Source of the DNA: Teredinibacter waterburyi
Lineage (GTDB): Bacteria; Pseudomonadota; Gammaproteobacteria; Pseudomonadales; Cellvibrionaceae
Direction: 5' to 3'
Assembly: GCF_001922985.1 (NCBI RefSeq)
Contig: NZ_MRUH01000045.1
Span: 1 to 64,000 of the forward strand
DNA length: 64,000 bases
This document shows, one piece after another, positions 35,263-43,840 of the stretch. A model generated the notes under the pieces. That model had not been told where the DNA came from and ran no database searches. It worked only from the letters and a program-made list of their open reading frames with translations. How positions within the stretch are numbered: position 1 is the stretch's first letter; each line of letters opens with the position of its first letter. The translations under genes and the position numbers were made by a program.

Positions 35263-37353
35263 ATGTTAGCCAATATGAAACGTCGCCAACTAACGTCGTC
35301 ATCAATAATAGCCTCCAGCAAGGTTTCGTCTCGTCGAAGCCTAGGAGGTAAGCGTACAAGGCTGCCCGGTCAGGCCGGTATTGCGACTATTTTGATGGTG
35401 CTTCTGATCAGCCTTGCGATGACGGTAGCGGCCCTAGGGGTTGTCTATACACTGCGCGGTACGCAGGAAATGCAAGTAGCGGCACACGCGACAACACACT
35501 CGCAGGCCAGTGCTTGGGCTGGGGTAGAAGCCTTCCGCCGCTATCTATATGAAATTCATGATGAGCCAGCCACCTTAGCCGCTATTTCTGGTGCTTTAGA
35601 TATGTCGATAAACTCCGTTTCGGCAAACCTTTCGGCACAGGTTGTCAGTGTCACCTCGCCAACGGATGAATTCGTAGATTCCTATTACGATGTAAAAGTG
35701 AATATCCGCAGTGAAGACGAGGCCGCCCGTTCGACCTCGGTGCTGCAAGTGGTTTATCGGGTTTCGCCATTTTTATGTAGTGGTGGCATAAGTTTGGACT
35801 CCGAGTTGGATTTCCAGCGCGACCTTAATTTAGGCGGCAGTATCACCGTTCTCGAATTCGCTGGCACCTCGGCAAGTTTCCAAGTGGATGGCTCGGTCAA
35901 TATGGAAAATATTTCGGTTTCGGGTATTGATTCCATGTATGCCACTGGCGACATCGTGATCGGCAGTAACTCTAGCCTGCAGGAGCTATGGTCAAACGGC
36001 GATATTATCTTGAAGGGCGGCTCCAGTGTTGGTAAGGCGACAGCTGCGGGCGGCATCTCAATGCTCGACGGCGGTACTTCAATGGGAATCGGTTATGCCA
36101 ATGACGACATTGTGCTAGATGGCTCAAGTTACGGTACCGTTAGCTCACGATCAAATATCCAAGCCTTGCGTGGCACGGCTAGTGGAGCGCTTACCGCTGG
36201 CGGTACTATTGAGCTTTCTGGAGTTAACCTTGCGGATGTAAGTGCTGTCGGCAATGTTATTGCGAAAAATGGTTTTACGCCCAGCGTAGATAATGTGTAT
36301 ACAGAGGCTGATTTGGTTTGTGAAGACAACACTTGGGTTGGATACACATCAGTCACTGCCGCTGGTAATGCGAGCGGCTGTGCCGCAGACCCAGATTTGT
36401 CGACCGGCCAAACCGTAAGTGTGCCGGTGATGAGCGAGATTAGCGAATTTAGCCTTTCGCAAACGCGAATCGATGCTTGGGCTTTTTTGGCTAAGGCCAA
36501 CTATGTTTTTGAGCCGGATGGCAGCGCGATTAAAGTTACCGTGGCAGACGTAAGCGGCGTTACCGACGGAGTTTATTACATTGGCTCATACAATGGTGGT
36601 GCGGGTACTACCTACAACTTCCTGTGTGAAACAGTAAATGGCAGTAATGAGTGTACTTCGCCAACACCACCGAGCCAGCGCATTTGTATGGGTTACAGCG
36701 ACTACAATCGCTGCCTTACATACGACAGTGGTACCGATACTTGGAATTTGGGTGCGCAAAATATGGCGCCTGGGTTAGTTTGGTTTAAGGGCAATGCACA
36801 CTTGGGTAACGGGCACTTTTACAATACCTTTGCCGCTAGCGGTAATATCACAACCGACAGCGAGCACGTTACCGAAGCGATCAACTATGCCGGTTATGCG
36901 GCTATATGTGAGAGTACCTTCAGCGTTAATCCAAATAATTATTACACCAACTTAGTGCCGCTAAACTTCTGTGATACATCAAGCAACGAAATTATCTACT
37001 CACATGAAGGCAATGTTGGCTTGGTGTCCGGTGGTTATGACCCTAGCTTGGGCGGCACGGTTTTCGAGGGTGGCAGTGTTAGTCTTGGCGCATCCAGTAA
37101 AATATACGGCACCGTTTTGGCCGGTGATATGTTGACGACGGCCGGTCAAACCGAGATTCACGGTTATGTTACCGCGTCGGGTCAGGGGAGTGGTGGTGCC
37201 GGTGCATCCAATTCTCTAGGAGGGTCGACCACGATTAATTTGGAGACGCTGCCGTCGGGTTATGCTCCAACCATCGTGCCGAATATGAACTCTGCCGTTT
37301 GCAACCCGCCAGATAGTGAGGTGGTTCGCTCCTATTGGACGCGTTACTTATAA
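35263..37353 (+). CDS. Oversized PilX-like pilus-tip protein with beta-repeat region
   Basis: A 696-residue protein beginning with a long basic leader and QAG|IATILMVLLISLAMTVAALGVVYT, a PilX-type hydrophobic N-terminus without Glu at +5. The next ~150 residues look like PilX. PilX proteins are usually near 200 residues; here some 500 extra residues follow. Residues 227-337 form about seven units of 16-18 residues (GDIVIGSN, GDIILKGG, GGISMLDG, DDIVLDGS and so on), and a similar set occurs near residues 580-645. These suggest a beta-solenoid or bactofilin-like stack. Cys residues are scattered through the middle. It is the last gene of the cluster, followed by a terminator. A tip adhesin role is an inference. 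Confidence 0.72.
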   Translation: MLANMKRRQLTSSSIIASSKVSSRRSLGGKRTRLPGQAGIATILMVLLISLAMTVAALGVVYTLRGTQEMQVAAHATTHSQASAWAGVEAFRRYLYEIHDEPATLAAISGALDMSINSVSANLSAQVVSVTSPTDEFVDSYYDVKVNIRSEDEAARSTSVLQVVYRVSPFLCSGGISLDSELDFQRDLNLGGSITVLEFAGTSASFQVDGSVNMENISVSGIDSMYATGDIVIGSNSSLQELWSNGDIILKGGSSVGKATAAGGISMLDGGTSMGIGYANDDIVLDGSSYGTVSSRSNIQALRGTASGALTAGGTIELSGVNLADVSAVGNVIAKNGFTPSVDNVYTEADLVCEDNTWVGYTSVTAAGNASGCAADPDLSTGQTVSVPVMSEISEFSLSQTRIDAWAFLAKANYVFEPDGSAIKVTVADVSGVTDGVYYIGSYNGGAGTTYNFLCETVNGSNECTSPTPPSQRICMGYSDYNRCLTYDSGTDTWNLGAQNMAPGLVWFKGNAHLGNGHFYNTFAASGNITTDSEHVTEAINYAGYAAICESTFSVNPNNYYTNLVPLNFCDTSSNEIIYSHEGNVGLVSGGYDPSLGGTVFEGGSVSLGASSKIYGTVLAGDMLTTAGQTEIHGYVTASGQGSGGAGASNSLGGSTTINLETLPSGYAPTIVPNMNSAVCNPPDSEVVRSYWTRYL

Positions 37354-37403
37354 GCTAGGATGTTCAGTAGTTAATTAGTTTCGCCGTAAATTCGGTTTGA
37401 ATT

Positions 37404-37440
37404 AAGCCCCGCTATTCGATTGTGAATAGCGGGGCTTTTT
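37404..37440 (+). terminator. Terminator of the minor pilin operon
   Basis: A 14-bp perfect stem with a 6-base loop (AAGCCCCGCTATTC / GAATAGCGGGGCTT) ends in TTTTT. It lies 51 bases after the pilX-like stop and is a classic intrinsic terminator. Confidence 0.93.
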
Positions 37441-37510
37441 AGTTTCCATTGGTTAGCTTTTGAATCTAATTCAGGCGTTAGATTCGAGTGCGGCTAGGTA
37501 TCGTATCAGT

Positions 37511-37978
37511 CTAAATATCGGCGCCACCATAGCCTAGTTGGCGCCATGCCTCGTAAACCATTACCGCGGCCGCATTAGATAAATTCATGCTGCGGCTTTC
37601 CACCACCATGGGAATACGCAGGACTTGCCCTGGCGGCAGGGACTCTCGTATTGCCGGTGGTAAACCGCGTGTCTCTGGCCCGAAGACAAGATAATCCCCC
37701 TCGCGAAAACGTACCTCGGAATGCATTTGGCTACCCTTGGTTGAAATTGCCCAAAGCGTTCCCGCACCTTTAGCTGCCATAAACGCATCCCAGCTTTGGT
37801 GGGATATGACGTTTTCCCATTCCGCGTAGTCTAGCCCCGCGCGGCGCAGGCGTTTGTCATCCAGCTCAAAACCAAGCGGCTCGATAAGATGTAACTGACA
37901 GCCGGTGTTGGCACATAGCCGAATGATATTGCCAGTATTGGGCGGTATTTCTGGCTGATAAAGCACGATGTTAAGCAT
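37511..37978 (-). CDS. trmL: tRNA (cytidine(34)-2'-O)-methyltransferase TrmL
   Basis: A 155-residue SPOUT methyltransferase that 2'-O-methylates the wobble base of tRNA-Leu isoacceptors. It has [19 protein letters not shown] at the N-terminus, [10 protein letters not shown] and the knot-forming [18 protein letters not shown]. Starting at the ATG at 37978 gives nearly the E. coli length (157); a longer frame from 38062 would add 28 unrelated residues. It lies alone between the two pilus clusters, on the opposite strand. Confidence 0.93.
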   Translation of the reverse strand: MLNIVLYQPEIPPNTGNIIRLCANTGCQLHLIEPLGFELDDKRLRRAGLDYAEWENVISHQSWDAFMAAKGAGTLWAISTKGSQMHSEVRFREGDYLVFGPETRGLPPAIRESLPPGQVLRIPMVVESRSMNLSNAAAVMVYEAWRQLGYGGADI

Positions 37979-38251
37979 TCTAAGGTTCCGTTTACATGAA
38001 TCGGTTAAAGCATAGATCAAACCGTCATCTTCCCCCAGCGCTGTAACCTGCAAAAAGTGCATAAAAAATTACAGCTTCCAAGCGCATTTGCAGCAAGTGT
38101 CTATACTAATTGTTATCGAAGGTAAGTTGATTATAAGCGAGAGTTATGGATTGCCCCATATGTGCGTTCTCGCAAGGGGTGTTTGCAGTCAAATTTTTGA
38201 GCGGCAGATACTGCGTTCAGTACACCGAATAGCTGGGAAAGATCACACACA

Positions 38252-39307
38252 ATGATTACGAACTGGTTTAAGCGCGGTAAGTCTTCCCGAGTGCACTTGG
38301 GGCTAGAGCTATTGCCGGGTGGGGCCGCCGTGGCGGTTTGTGAATCTAACTCCTATATCAGCGCGCTTAAAAGTGGCGCTCGTCAACCAATTAGTGGCGT
38401 TACCTCAGGTGAAGCTCGCGCCAATATCCTCGACATTAAAATATTTGATCAAGCGGCCGACGACGATCTGAGTGCGCTCATTTCCGATTGGGTAACCGAA
38501 AAGGGCTATAGCGGAGCCAGTTGCACAGTGAGCTTGCCTTCTGATGCCTACCAACTACTTTTGGTCGAAGCGCCGGATGTGCCAGAGGCCGATTTACGTC
38601 AAGCGGTGCGCTGGAGAATTAAAGATCTTATTTCAATCCCTGTCGAAAAAGCCGCGATAGATGTGTTTTTGTTGGCATCTGACGGCAGTAAAAGCGGCAA
38701 AAAAATGGCTTATGTTGTGGTCTCGGAAATGGCCAGTGTCACCAGCGCCATTGAGATGATAAACACTACGGGATTAGAACTTGAATCCATTGATATTGGT
38801 GAAATGTCGTTGCGCAATTTGCTTTATATAAAAGAGGCGAGACTAGAGGATAGTCGCGGTTTGGCAGTCGTGCGATTAACCGAAAAAACCGGAGCTGTAT
38901 CGCTTTATCGCAAAGGCAATTTATACCTGTCGAGAAAATTCAGTATTAATTATGGCGCGGGGTTACTTGATGACATTCCCGTCGATAGCTTTTTGCTAGA
39001 GGTGCAGCGGTCGTTGGACTACTTTGAGCGGCAGATGGGGCAGGCGTCGCCGACAGCGGTATACCTCTGTGGCGAAAATGTTAGCGAAGACAAGGTTACG
39101 ACCGAGCTTTCCCGCGGCTTAAGTGTACCGGTACGTTATCTAGATCTTGCAAATATGTTGGACTTTCCAGAGCTAACCGATCCCGGCTTGCCGCAAACCT
39201 GTGTTGCGGCGTTGGGCGCAGCCTTACGCAAAGAGGTTTTAGCGGCGTCGCGGGCGAATATTGAAGCTGCAACAAGAGGTGCGAACAATGCCGTTGCAGC
39301 AGGTTAA
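38252..39307 (+). CDS. mshI: MSHA biogenesis protein MshI (PilM-like)
   Basis: A 351-residue actin-like cytoplasmic protein of the PilM/MshI family, first gene of the MSHA pilus locus. It has AVRWRIKDLISIPVEKAAIDVF, typical of the family, and a nucleotide-fold C-terminal half (YLCGENV). It should dock the membrane PilN-like partner encoded next. GGAAAG lies about 11 bases before the ATG. The preceding 190-base region probably contains the operon promoter, but no clear -35/-10 pair was found. Confidence 0.88.
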   Translation: MITNWFKRGKSSRVHLGLELLPGGAAVAVCESNSYISALKSGARQPISGVTSGEARANILDIKIFDQAADDDLSALISDWVTEKGYSGASCTVSLPSDAYQLLLVEAPDVPEADLRQAVRWRIKDLISIPVEKAAIDVFLLASDGSKSGKKMAYVVVSEMASVTSAIEMINTTGLELESIDIGEMSLRNLLYIKEARLEDSRGLAVVRLTEKTGAVSLYRKGNLYLSRKFSINYGAGLLDDIPVDSFLLEVQRSLDYFERQMGQASPTAVYLCGENVSEDKVTTELSRGLSVPVRYLDLANMLDFPELTDPGLPQTCVAALGAALRKEVLAASRANIEAATRGANNAVAAG

Positions 39308-39911
39308 TTTATACCTACCGGAATTACGCCCCACCCGAGAATGGATAACGGCGAATACTCTGGCCTTTGCCAGCTGCGGCGTAGTTGTAATGTTCGCGAT
39401 GATCTACTTAATGTTACAGATGAATTTAAACAGCTTACAAGAGCAGGTGATCGAGCTGGAAACCCGTGGCGTTTTAGCTCAGGAAAGCGTCGAGAAGATT
39501 AAAAATAAAGCTAAGCCAGTTCGCGCCGAAAAGCTGGATCAAGAACTCATACTATTAAAACAAGCTATCCGCAGTCGCAAGCGCGTCGAACGTTTTATTG
39601 AAGGCGAAAACTTTGGTAACGAAGTTGGTTTCGCCAAGGCGATGGAGGCTATGGCCCGTGAGTCCATGCCAAGCCTATCCCTGCAACATATCTATATCGC
39701 CGAAGGCGGTGGCGTTTTGAAATTACGCGGTGAAACGTTAAAGCTAGAAGATGTGGCGATCTACATTCAGCGTTTGCAACAAAACTATGAATTTAACAAA
39801 ACAAATTTTGGGGCGTTAAATATTGAAGAACAGGAAAATCGCGGGCGACATGCCTTTTCCTTGGGTTTTAAAGGTGACACTGAACGCCTAGCGCGTGGGG
39901 GTAAGCCATGA
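39288..39911 (+). CDS. PilN-like MSHA biogenesis protein
   Basis: About 207 residues: the PilN-type start QQVNLYLPELRPTREW, one membrane helix (about 18-42), a coiled-coil region (about 45-90), and a small globular domain. PilN pairs with PilM-like MshI in the inner-membrane alignment complex. ATG at 39288 is supported by AGAGGT 8 bases upstream and overlaps mshI by 20 bases. It is sometimes annotated as a second MshI subunit. Confidence 0.83.
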   Translation: MPLQQVNLYLPELRPTREWITANTLAFASCGVVVMFAMIYLMLQMNLNSLQEQVIELETRGVLAQESVEKIKNKAKPVRAEKLDQELILLKQAIRSRKRVERFIEGENFGNEVGFAKAMEAMARESMPSLSLQHIYIAEGGGVLKLRGETLKLEDVAIYIQRLQQNYEFNKTNFGALNIEEQENRGRHAFSLGFKGDTERLARGGKP

Positions 39912-40639
39912 GCTTATTCGATAGCGTATCAAAGAAATGGTTAACCCTTAGCGAACGCTTTAATAACCTTGTTAAACGCGAGCGCGTATTGATCTCACTG
40001 TGTGTCCTGGCCGCCATTTACATGGGCTGGGAGTTTGGCGTTGCCGCGTCATTAGATAAAAAACGCACGGTGTTAACGAAGCGTTTTGAGGCCGCTAATC
40101 GAGATCTAACCAAGATAACAGCGGAAGAAAAAGTTCTTGTAAAAATAATGGCCAACGATCCCTCTACGGTCAAGCGACGTGAAATTTTACGTTTGAAAAA
40201 AACCTTGGAGAAAACTGAGTTAGACCTGCAAAAACTATCTGTTGGTTTACTTCCTGCCGAGAAACTTTCCCAGCTTTTACAGGACGTTTTACGTGAAAGT
40301 TCCGCATTGCAACTGAGAGCTTTGCATACACACCTTCCCGAAAAAGTAACACTCAATACCGGTGTGGAAAATACTAGCGAAGACGATGGCAGCGTAGCCA
40401 ATGATTCGCCGGAGGGCGACCAACCTGTAGTGGAAGATGCCGGAGTTTACAAACACGCGGTTACTGTAAGTTTAACCGGGTCTTACTTTGATATTGTTAC
40501 TTATTTGAAATCCTTAGAGGATTTGAACTGGACGCTTTACTGGCAATATATAGATTACAAGGTTGATGGCTATCCAAATGCTACTGTGACATTGCAGGTT
40601 TATACGCTCTCCACCGAGAAGGGGGCTTTCAGTGCATAG
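39908..40639 (+). CDS. mshJ: MSHA biogenesis protein MshJ (PilO-like)
   Basis: A 243-residue bitopic inner-membrane protein. A short cytoplasmic N-terminus is followed by one helix (about 27-43), a long coiled coil (about 45-115) and a periplasmic globular domain with YFDIVTYLKSLEDLNWTLYWQYIDYKV, typical of MshJ. It forms the alignment complex with the PilN-like protein. The start overlaps the preceding stop by 4 bases (ATGA). Confidence 0.87.
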   Translation: MSLFDSVSKKWLTLSERFNNLVKRERVLISLCVLAAIYMGWEFGVAASLDKKRTVLTKRFEAANRDLTKITAEEKVLVKIMANDPSTVKRREILRLKKTLEKTELDLQKLSVGLLPAEKLSQLLQDVLRESSALQLRALHTHLPEKVTLNTGVENTSEDDGSVANDSPEGDQPVVEDAGVYKHAVTVSLTGSYFDIVTYLKSLEDLNWTLYWQYIDYKVDGYPNATVTLQVYTLSTEKGAFSA

Positions 40640-41057
40640 AGTTGTTAAATATTTTAAGCCTTATTGTTTTTTGTTAGTCGCCGTTGCCGTGATGTTTAGC
40701 CATTCTCTATTCGCGCAGGCTGCGGATGTTAATGATGAACATGGCACTATTAATAGTGCCAACCTTGGTAGTGAAAGTACTAGCAATAAACTGCTAGTCA
40801 CGGAAACACTGCGAGACCCTACTCAGCCATTACATTTTCGGCAGGGGAAAAAATCCGCGTTGCCATCGCTTACCTTGCAAGCCGTTATTCAGCGCAACGG
40901 AAAATCTCAGGCCGTTATTAATGGCGTTGTGGTCGGTGTTGGCAGCCGTTTAGGCACAGCGACGATTTTAGCAATTGAAGCAAAATCTGTTACCTATGAA
41001 AGAGGCGGGAAAGTGGCTAGTTTGCGACTACGCCCATCCGTCGTTACTAAACGTTAG
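40632..41057 (+). CDS. mshK: MSHA biogenesis protein MshK (PilP-like)
   Basis: A 141-residue exported protein. A signal peptide (FLLVAVAVMFSHSLFAQA) is followed by LRDPTQPLHF, the conserved DPTxP element of MshK, and a small beta domain (LQAVIQRNGKSQAVINGVVVGVGSRLG). It is the PilP-like link between the inner-membrane complex and the MshL secretin. It overlaps mshJ by 8 bases. Confidence 0.85.
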   Translation: MHRVVKYFKPYCFLLVAVAVMFSHSLFAQAADVNDEHGTINSANLGSESTSNKLLVTETLRDPTQPLHFRQGKKSALPSLTLQAVIQRNGKSQAVINGVVVGVGSRLGTATILAIEAKSVTYERGGKVASLRLRPSVVTKR

Positions 41058-41064
41058 GACTATT

Positions 41065-42903
41065 ATGAAAACCAAACGCACCTATCGCGGTATTTTTAAT
41101 CGAGTTGTCGAGCAGCGTGACATGCGATCAGAGGGTAACACTGAGAATCAGTGGTTGGCTCGTGTTGGAAAGTCAATTTTAGTATGTTGCGCGCTTGTCA
41201 TTTCCTCGTGCGCGAGCGTCCCACAGGAAAAGACCTTGGTTGAAACCACCATGGAGTCATTGTTTGCAGAGAGTAAAAACGCGAATCATACCGGTGCGGC
41301 GGCGTCCGCCAGCGGTGCGTCGGCGGTTCCAGCTGAAGTTTCGGCGGCATTAATGAACAATGCACAAACCAATAATCGATATACGCAATCGTCAAACGAA
41401 TCTTTGCGGTTTGATATTTCTGTAAACCAGGTACCTGCGCGTACTTTTTTCTTAAGTCTTGTTGCCGATTCGGGGGTGAACGTTGTCGCTCACCCAGAAG
41501 TCGACGGGGTTATATCGCTAGAGCTTAACAATGTAACTGTGCGGGAAACATTAGACGTAACCCGAGATGTTTACGGCTATGAATATAAATTCCAAAGCGG
41601 CATCTATACGATATACCCGCGAAAAATCCGCACAGAAATATTTCCGATAAATTATCTGGATGTAAAGCGTGTGGGCGTTACCGACACGGGGGTCTCCATC
41701 GGTAAAATTAGTTCTAGTTCACGCGATTCTGGCAGTGGATCAAATTCCGGTGGCGGCCAGCAATCCGATAGTAGCGGTTCGAATCTACTCGGTTATATGG
41801 ATAACAAGGGCTCTAACTCCAATTCTGGCAACCAGTCCGGAGGCCAATCGGGCAGTAAGATTACCGCAGGAGCTCGCGTGCAAACTCTTAGCCGTACAGA
41901 TTTTTGGGGTTCTCTGCAGGAAACACTAATGGCGATTGTTGGCGGTGATGGCGACGGCCGAATGGTTATGACTAATCCTCAGGCCGGTATGGTCGTAGTC
42001 AAAGCTCTACCCAATGAGATAAGTGCCGTACGTGATTTTCTGACGCGTTCAGAACTCAGTATTAAACGTCAGGTAATTTTGGAAACTAAAATTTTAGAAG
42101 TTACCCTTAGTGATGGCTATCAGGCTGGAATTGATTGGGGCGCAATTGGCGGCAGTTTAGGCGCTACTCAAACAACTACTGGCTTCGGCGACTTTGCCGA
42201 TGTGATTGGTCAAGGGCAGGGTGTGAGTGAAGTTCTATTTCAGTCGGTGTTTAATGTTGCCGATATTACTCAGCTGCTAAACCTACTCGAAACTCAGGGC
42301 CATGTGCAGGTACTTTCCAGCCCGCGTATTTCTACTGTGAACAATCAAAAGGCGATTATTCGCGTGGGCTCAGATGAGTTTTTTGTAACGGGTCTTTCCA
42401 ATAGCACTACCACCAGCGCTTCTTCGATTCAAAGTCAGCCAGAAATTGAATTTGCTTCGTTTTTTAGCGGCATCGCCTTAGATGTTACTCCTCAAATTGC
42501 AGAAGATGGTGAAGTGATTATTCACGTGCACCCGATTGTGAGTAAAGTCGAAGACCAGCTTAAAGAAATTAATGTCGGTGATGACTTGTTTTCACTGCCC
42601 TTGGCATTGCGTGACATTCGTGAATCCGACAGCGTGGTGCGGGCTAAAAATGGTCAGGTGGTTGTGCTTGGCGGTTTAATGCAAGAGCGTACAGTCGACA
42701 ACGCGGGAAAGCGCCCGTTTCTCGCCAGTGTTCCCGGTTTAAATGTTTTGTTTAAAACGCGGGAGAAGCGACGCTTAAAAACCGAATTGGTGATTCTGAT
42801 GCGACCAATCGTTGTCGACGATAATACTTGGACGGAGGAGCTGGAGCGCGGGTCGTTTAACTTCAATAGCATTTCTGACGATTATCGACGCCGTGCCGAT
42901 TAG
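41065..42903 (+). CDS. mshL: MSHA secretin MshL
   Basis: A 612-residue outer-membrane secretin and lipoprotein. The lipobox lies in LVISSCAS. An N-terminal periplasmic STN-like domain (RFDISVNQVPARTFFLSLV) precedes a long Ser/Gly/Asn-rich insert (about residues 212-275) and the secretin channel domain with VQVLSSPRISTVNNQKAIIRVG and VLGGLM. ATG at 41065 with AGGAC upstream is preferred; a longer frame running back into mshK would hide the signal peptide. Confidence 0.93.
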   Translation: MKTKRTYRGIFNRVVEQRDMRSEGNTENQWLARVGKSILVCCALVISSCASVPQEKTLVETTMESLFAESKNANHTGAAASASGASAVPAEVSAALMNNAQTNNRYTQSSNESLRFDISVNQVPARTFFLSLVADSGVNVVAHPEVDGVISLELNNVTVRETLDVTRDVYGYEYKFQSGIYTIYPRKIRTEIFPINYLDVKRVGVTDTGVSIGKISSSSRDSGSGSNSGGGQQSDSSGSNLLGYMDNKGSNSNSGNQSGGQSGSKITAGARVQTLSRTDFWGSLQETLMAIVGGDGDGRMVMTNPQAGMVVVKALPNEISAVRDFLTRSELSIKRQVILETKILEVTLSDGYQAGIDWGAIGGSLGATQTTTGFGDFADVIGQGQGVSEVLFQSVFNVADITQLLNLLETQGHVQVLSSPRISTVNNQKAIIRVGSDEFFVTGLSNSTTTSASSIQSQPEIEFASFFSGIALDVTPQIAEDGEVIIHVHPIVSKVEDQLKEINVGDDLFSLPLALRDIRESDSVVRAKNGQVVVLGGLMQERTVDNAGKRPFLASVPGLNVLFKTREKRRLKTELVILMRPIVVDDNTWTEELERGSFNFNSISDDYRRRAD

Positions 42904-42910
42904 AGGGCCT

Positions 42911-43840
42911 ATGTATCAACAGCATTTTGGGCTGATAGAATCGCCGTTCTCCCTAACGCCTGATACCCAGTTTTTTCTGAACCAGCAGAGCCATCGCGAT
43001 GCTTTAAATACCATGCTGGTTGCACTGCAACACTGCGAAGGGTTTATCAAAGTGGTGGGCGAAGTCGGCACCGGAAAAACACTACTCTGCCGCATTCTAC
43101 TTTCACGTCTAAAACATAATTTTGTCACCGTCTATATTCCCAACCCTTACCTAACGCCAGAAGAATTAAAAGCCGTAGTCGCACAAGAGATAGGTGCAAG
43201 TTATCAACGCGATATGCCAGCTCACGATTTGATGTCGTCGATTTATCGTGCGCTGGTTAAGCTGGCACGCAAAGGTAAGCAAGTGGTGTTGTTAGTGGAC
43301 GAGGCACAAGCGATGCCGCGCGATACTATTGAATGTCTACGCCTATTAACAAATTTAGAAACCGAAAAACGAAAATTACTGCAGGTGGTCATTCTTGGGC
43401 AGCCGGAGCTGGATACATTATTGGCGCGCCCAGATTTACGCCAACTAAAGCAGCGCATTATTTTTTCCGAAACCCTTAAGCCTTTTACTGTGGTAGGAGC
43501 TAGTGAGTATGTTGTGCACCGTATTGTTTCCGCGGGCGGACAAAAAAATCTATTTAGTCGCCGTGCCTTGTGGTTAATTGCGCGGGGTTCCGGCGGCATT
43601 CCACGCCTAATCAATATTATTGCCCATAAAGCGTTAATCTCGGCGTACGGGCGAGGTGATCGCCGGGTTAATATTGTGCATGTCGCAAAAGCTATTTCGG
43701 ATACTTCAGAATCTAATTGGTTTGGCAAACTTATCGCTTGGTATTGCCGTGTCTTGAGTGTCGCGGCAAGTCCAGCATTGCGTACTCATGCGGTTCTTCC
43801 CCTGATGGCACTGGCGAGTTTTCTAGGTAATCTGCTATGA
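42911..43840 (+). CDS. mshM: MSHA biogenesis ATPase MshM (ExeA-like)
   Basis: A 309-residue AAA+ ATPase of the ExeA/GspA group beginning MYQQHFGLIESPFSLTPD. Walker A is GEVGTGKT and Walker B VVLLVDEAQ. It ends in a hydrophobic segment and lacks the peptidoglycan-binding domain of the GspA encoded at the other end of this locus. GAGGG lies directly before the ATG. It may help insert or assemble the secretin. Confidence 0.9.
   Translation: MYQQHFGLIESPFSLTPDTQFFLNQQSHRDALNTMLVALQHCEGFIKVVGEVGTGKTLLCRILLSRLKHNFVTVYIPNPYLTPEELKAVVAQEIGASYQRDMPAHDLMSSIYRALVKLARKGKQVVLLVDEAQAMPRDTIECLRLLTNLETEKRKLLQVVILGQPELDTLLARPDLRQLKQRIIFSETLKPFTVVGASEYVVHRIVSAGGQKNLFSRRALWLIARGSGGIPRLINIIAHKALISAYGRGDRRVNIVHVAKAISDTSESNWFGKLIAWYCRVLSVAASPALRTHAVLPLMALASFLGNLL

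Noticed and set aside
37979-38062. 28-residue extension of TrmL
   Set aside because: The family begins [17 protein letters not shown]; the extension is unrelated sequence.
40975-41064. Extended N-terminus of MshL overlapping mshK
   Set aside because: It would bury the lipoprotein signal; AGGAC before ATG 41065 supports the shorter form.
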